Shown: positions 61,450 to 64,000 of the stretch, in pieces
Numbering within the stretch: the first letter of the stretch is position 1
Layout: each line of letters starts with the position of its first letter
Assembly: GCF_014287585.1 (NCBI RefSeq)
Contig: NZ_JACOOJ010000006.1
Coordinates: forward strand, 1 to 64,000
Length of the DNA: 64,000 nucleotides
Source of the DNA: Parabacteroides hominis
GTDB taxonomy: Bacteria > Bacteroidota > Bacteroidia > Bacteroidales > Tannerellaceae
Direction of reading: 5' to 3'
Position numbers and translations under genes: made by a program
Notes under the pieces: model-generated
Database searches by the model: none
Told to the model about the DNA's origin: nothing
What the model saw: only the letters and a program-made list of their open reading frames with translations

Positions 61450-62742
61450 ATGAGAAATAAAATAATTATCGGTTGCATGCTGTTGGGGGCTTTATCTGTG
61501 GGAGCACAGGAAAAGCCTGTCACGGCTGCAGACTACAAGCAGAAAGTGCTTGAATATAGCCGCCAGATCAAACAGAGTGCGGAAGAGCGTATTGCGATGC
61601 AGCATGCTATCAAGGCGGCCAAGACCGCTTTCTTCCCGGCTGTCGATTTCTCCGGCAGCTACCAGTACCGTATCAATAAGTACGACTTGGATTTCGGCCC
61701 CGGCATGGCTGTCGAAATGGATCATAACACCTATAGTTTGGGAGCTACCGTAAGCCAGCCGATCTATGCCGGCGGACAAATCTACAACAATTACAAGGCC
61801 GCCCAGATACAGGGACAGATCGCTTCCGAGGCGGAAGACCTGACGACGGATAATATCGTGTATGCCGCTGACCTGAACTACTGGTCTGCGGCTGCCCGCA
61901 AAGGTATGTATGATGTCATGTGCCAGTATGTCGATATCGTGCAGGAATTGGCAAACGTGCTGACTACCCGTTTCAATGACGGGCAGATCAGTAAAACCGA
62001 CCTCTTGCAGGTACAGTCCCGTTTGAAAGAAGCGGAATTGAACAAAAGTGCTGCATACAAAGACTATCAGATCGCCTTGCAGAACCTCAACGTGCTGATG
62101 GGTGTTCCTCCTATGACGCCGGTAGAGATTGCCGATGCCATCACGATGGTCCAGCCGTTGCCTATGCACATAGGGGAGGAGGCAGCTTTGCAGAACCGGC
62201 CGGACTTCACGATCTCCCGATTGAATATCGAATACCAGAAACGGCAGATCAACTTGTCAAAAGCAAAATATAATCCGACACTGGCGATCGGTTTCCAGGG
62301 AACCTGGGGCACTCCGATGTTGAACGTGAAAGGTTCCGACCAGCTTTGGACACCTGCCGTATTCGCTTCCCTGAAGATACCTTTGTTCCGTTGGGGCGCC
62401 CGTTTCAAGGAGGTCAATTCCCAGAAAGCCATTTTGCGCAGTAAGGAATATGCGATGGATTATGCGCGCGACCAGATTTCCCAGGAGGTAGCCAATTCCT
62501 GGACCAGCCTGACGGAAAACACGAAGCAGATCGATGTTGCCGAAGAAGCCTGCAAGATCGCCGAAGAAAACCTCGACCTGAATACGTTCAGCTATAACGA
62601 GGGGAAACTTCCGATCCTCGACGTCCTTTCCGCCCAGCTTTCCTGGATTCAGTCTTATAGCAGCCTGATCCAGACCTGGTATCAGCAGAAAGCATCCCTT
62701 GCCCAGTATAATAAGGCGGTGGGTATTCGCCGCTTGCAGTAA
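61450..62742 (+). CDS. TolC family outer membrane efflux protein
   Basis: A 430-residue outer membrane channel with a signal peptide (MRNKIIIGCMLLGALSVGAQ). Two long helical repeats of the TolC type are visible, with YSLGATVSQPIYAGGQIYNNYKAAQ in the first half and PAVFASLKIPLFRWGARFKEVNSQKA in the second, followed by NLDLNTFSYNEGKLPILDVL. It starts 4 nt after the pump gene and completes the tripartite system. Confidence 0.93.
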   Translation: MRNKIIIGCMLLGALSVGAQEKPVTAADYKQKVLEYSRQIKQSAEERIAMQHAIKAAKTAFFPAVDFSGSYQYRINKYDLDFGPGMAVEMDHNTYSLGATVSQPIYAGGQIYNNYKAAQIQGQIASEAEDLTTDNIVYAADLNYWSAAARKGMYDVMCQYVDIVQELANVLTTRFNDGQISKTDLLQVQSRLKEAELNKSAAYKDYQIALQNLNVLMGVPPMTPVEIADAITMVQPLPMHIGEEAALQNRPDFTISRLNIEYQKRQINLSKAKYNPTLAIGFQGTWGTPMLNVKGSDQLWTPAVFASLKIPLFRWGARFKEVNSQKAILRSKEYAMDYARDQISQEVANSWTSLTENTKQIDVAEEACKIAEENLDLNTFSYNEGKLPILDVLSAQLSWIQSYSSLIQTWYQQKASLAQYNKAVGIRRLQ

Positions 62743-62767
62743 TCGGAAAACACCTTTATTACAATTT

Positions 62768-62802
62768 TTTAGGCACGGATTTCACGGAAATCCGTGCCTA
62801 AA
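62768..62802 (+). terminator. Strong hairpin terminator after the RND operon
   Basis: A perfect 16-bp stem TTTAGGCACGGATTTC / GAAATCCGTGCCTAAA with a 3-nt loop lies 25 nt after the TolC gene. A/T-rich flanks on both sides allow termination of plus-strand transcripts and perhaps of minus-strand transcripts ending after flavodoxin. Confidence 0.75.
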
Positions 62803-62845
62803 TTATATTCGCTTAGCGAGTGGACTTTAGTCTGATAATGATTGA

Positions 62846-63352
62846 TTACCGGAACTCTTTTTTCAGTTCCGCCACCCATTTCAGGATGCGTTCCTCTGTC
62901 TGTTCGGATTGGTTCTCGACATCGAGGGCAAGCCCCAGGAAATGCCCTTCCTTAACGGCTCGTGATTGGGTGAACTGGTAGTCGCTGACGGGCATGAAGC
63001 CGACCAGTTCCGCATTGCTCTTGGTAAAGGCTTCCGCCAGAATGCCGATTCCATCGACGAAATTGTCGGGGTAGCGTTCCTGGTCGCCGAGACCGAAAAG
63101 GGCGACTTTCTTGCCCGTCATGTCGATAGATTCTATTTCAGGCAGAAACTCGTCCCAGTAGGTCGGCAGTTCTCCGTCGAACCAGGTGGAAGTTCCGGCA
63201 ATGATGTTGTCGAACGATTCGAATTCCTTGCGTGTCGCTCCTTCGATCGGGATCAGGACGACTTCGTTTTCAGCGAACGCTTCTTGTATTTTCAAGGCGA
63301 CTACGGCTGTTTTAGCGGTTGCGCCACCATAGAATAAACCTATTTTCTTCAT
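62846..63352 (-). CDS. fldA: Flavodoxin
   Basis: A 168-residue FMN protein that carries one electron at low potential. The FMN phosphate loop is YGGATAKTA near residue 9, instead of the usual GS/TxTGNT form. The aromatic loop STWFDGELPTYWDEFLPE and FGLGDQERYPDNFVDG are present. Long-chain flavodoxin length is right. It may supply electrons to radical SAM and pyruvate-oxidising enzymes. It lies 43 nt downstream of the E1 beta gene, with a small hairpin AGAGACGG / CCGTCTCT (63370-63391) between. Confidence 0.9.
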   Translation of the reverse strand: MKKIGLFYGGATAKTAVVALKIQEAFAENEVVLIPIEGATRKEFESFDNIIAGTSTWFDGELPTYWDEFLPEIESIDMTGKKVALFGLGDQERYPDNFVDGIGILAEAFTKSNAELVGFMPVSDYQFTQSRAVKEGHFLGLALDVENQSEQTEERILKWVAELKKEFR

Positions 63353-63369
63353 TCTGTATACTGTTTATA

Positions 63370-63393
63370 AGAGACGGATTGCCCCGTCTCTTT
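63370..63393 (-). terminator. Small hairpin between E1 beta and flavodoxin genes
   Basis: AGAGACGG (63370-63377) pairs with CCGTCTCT (63384-63391). On the minus strand only a short TATAA follows, so termination would be partial at most. Confidence 0.4.
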
Positions 63394-63395
63394 CA

Positions 63396-64000
63396 TTAAT
63401 ATTCTAATAATGCTTTTGCAGCGTTGTAGATCCGTTCTTCTCCGGGCAGGATCGCTTTTTCGAGGACAGGATGGAAACCGACTGGGGTGAAGGTGGAACC
63501 GACGCGCTGGATCGGAGCATCCAAGTACCGGAACATTTCCGTGCCGATGATACCGGCTATTTCCGCTCCGAAACCGGAGAACACTTTGTCTTCATGTACG
63601 ATCAGCACCTTGCTGGTCTTTTTCACGGAGGCGAAGATCGTTTCCGTATCGAGCGGGATCAGCGAGCGGATATCGATCACTTCCACATCCCAGTCATGCT
63701 CTTTCTTCAGCTTTTCGGCGACGGTCAGGCAGAAATGTGTCGTGTTGCCATACGTGATCACGCTCAGGTCGCTGCCCGGCCGGCGGATACGGGCTTTTCC
63801 GAAAGGGACTTCGAAGTCATCCGGCACGAAACTGGCTGCTTCGACCGAATTATATTGCGCTTTCGGTTCGAGAAAGACGGTAAAGCCTTTCGAGCGTATG
63901 CTGGTTCGCAACAGCCCTGCCGCATCGTCGGCAAAAGAAGGATAGACGATGCGGGCTCCCGGAATGGAGGTCAGCGCGCCTTCGATCGTTTGCGAATGGT
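63396..64000 (-). CDS. 2-oxoacid dehydrogenase E1, beta (C-terminal) part, incomplete
   Basis: The last ~200 residues of a transketolase-like E1 beta chain; the frame stays open to the window edge, so the 5' part is missing. It reads HSQTIEGALTSIPGARIVYP at the edge, followed by SFADDAAGLLRTSIRSKG, EPKAQYN, SYGNTTHFCL-like (VITYGNTTHFCL) and IDIRSLIPLDTETI, then VHEDKVFSGFGAEI. These are typical of branched-chain 2-oxoisovalerate or acetoin/pyruvate dehydrogenases. A fused alpha-beta form is common in Bacteroidetes, but cannot be judged here. Confidence 0.9.
   Translation of the reverse strand, partial: HSQTIEGALTSIPGARIVYPSFADDAAGLLRTSIRSKGFTVFLEPKAQYNSVEAASFVPDDFEVPFGKARIRRPGSDLSVITYGNTTHFCLTVAEKLKKEHDWDVEVIDIRSLIPLDTETIFASVKKTSKVLIVHEDKVFSGFGAEIAGIIGTEMFRYLDAPIQRVGSTFTPVGFHPVLEKAILPGEERIYNAAKALLEY

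Overview
The window looks like chromosomal DNA from a Bacteroidales bacterium, most likely Parabacteroides or a close relative. This is judged from protein families and promoter style; no database was searched. Pointers are -7 boxes of the TAnnTTTG type, weak use of Shine-Dalgarno sites, an exported CbiK / PepSY / TonB-receptor operon under a cobalamin riboswitch, a rhamnose operon followed by GH78 rhamnosidases, and a Bacteroidales-specific block (DUF4373, DUF4248, amidase, HU-like proteins).

Layout. 1-5.3 kb: tRNA-Tyr and tRNA-Thr, thioredoxin, superoxide dismutase, a small unknown protein and a glutaminase-A-like lipoprotein. 5.3-12.5 kb: a signalling block with a lipid A phosphoethanolamine transferase, a hybrid histidine kinase, a DUF418 membrane protein and a sigma-54 activator. 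Between the kinase and DUF418 lies a near-consensus sigma-54 promoter with two direct repeats about 100 bp upstream and an intrinsic terminator about 110 bp downstream, which predicts a small RNA controlled by this pair. 12.9-16.3 kb: a glycyl radical enzyme resembling trans-4-hydroxyproline dehydratase and its activase. 16.3-21.5 kb (minus strand): the B12-riboswitch operon. 21.5-25 kb: aspartate:alanine antiporter and aspartate 4-decarboxylase. 25.2-30.6 kb: aconitase, isocitrate dehydrogenase and citrate synthase, with two palindrome-rich intergenic elements between them.

30.6-41.7 kb is the accessory part. A minus-strand block carries DUF4373, an unknown protein, DUF4248, an amidase, a small membrane protein and a lipoprotein. 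It is followed by an AT-rich type I restriction-modification island (hsdR, hsdS, a PrrC-like ATPase/anticodon-nuclease candidate, hsdM) and then an HU-like gene. The HU-like gene and the amidase operon share an array of 10-bp phased repeats ending exactly 18 bp before their -7 boxes, so they are probably regulated together even though the restriction island separates them.

41.8-55.2 kb: a thioredoxin-fold lipoprotein, a GtrA-like protein, and the rhamnose regulon (AraC regulator divergent from rhaB-rhaA-rhaT-rhaD and three GH78-type enzymes). 55.2-64 kb: a second HU-like gene with a winged-helix tail behind a 4 x 21-bp tandem array, a membrane-anchored NUC1 nuclease, an RND efflux operon, flavodoxin, and the C-terminal part of a 2-oxoacid dehydrogenase E1 beta that runs off the window.
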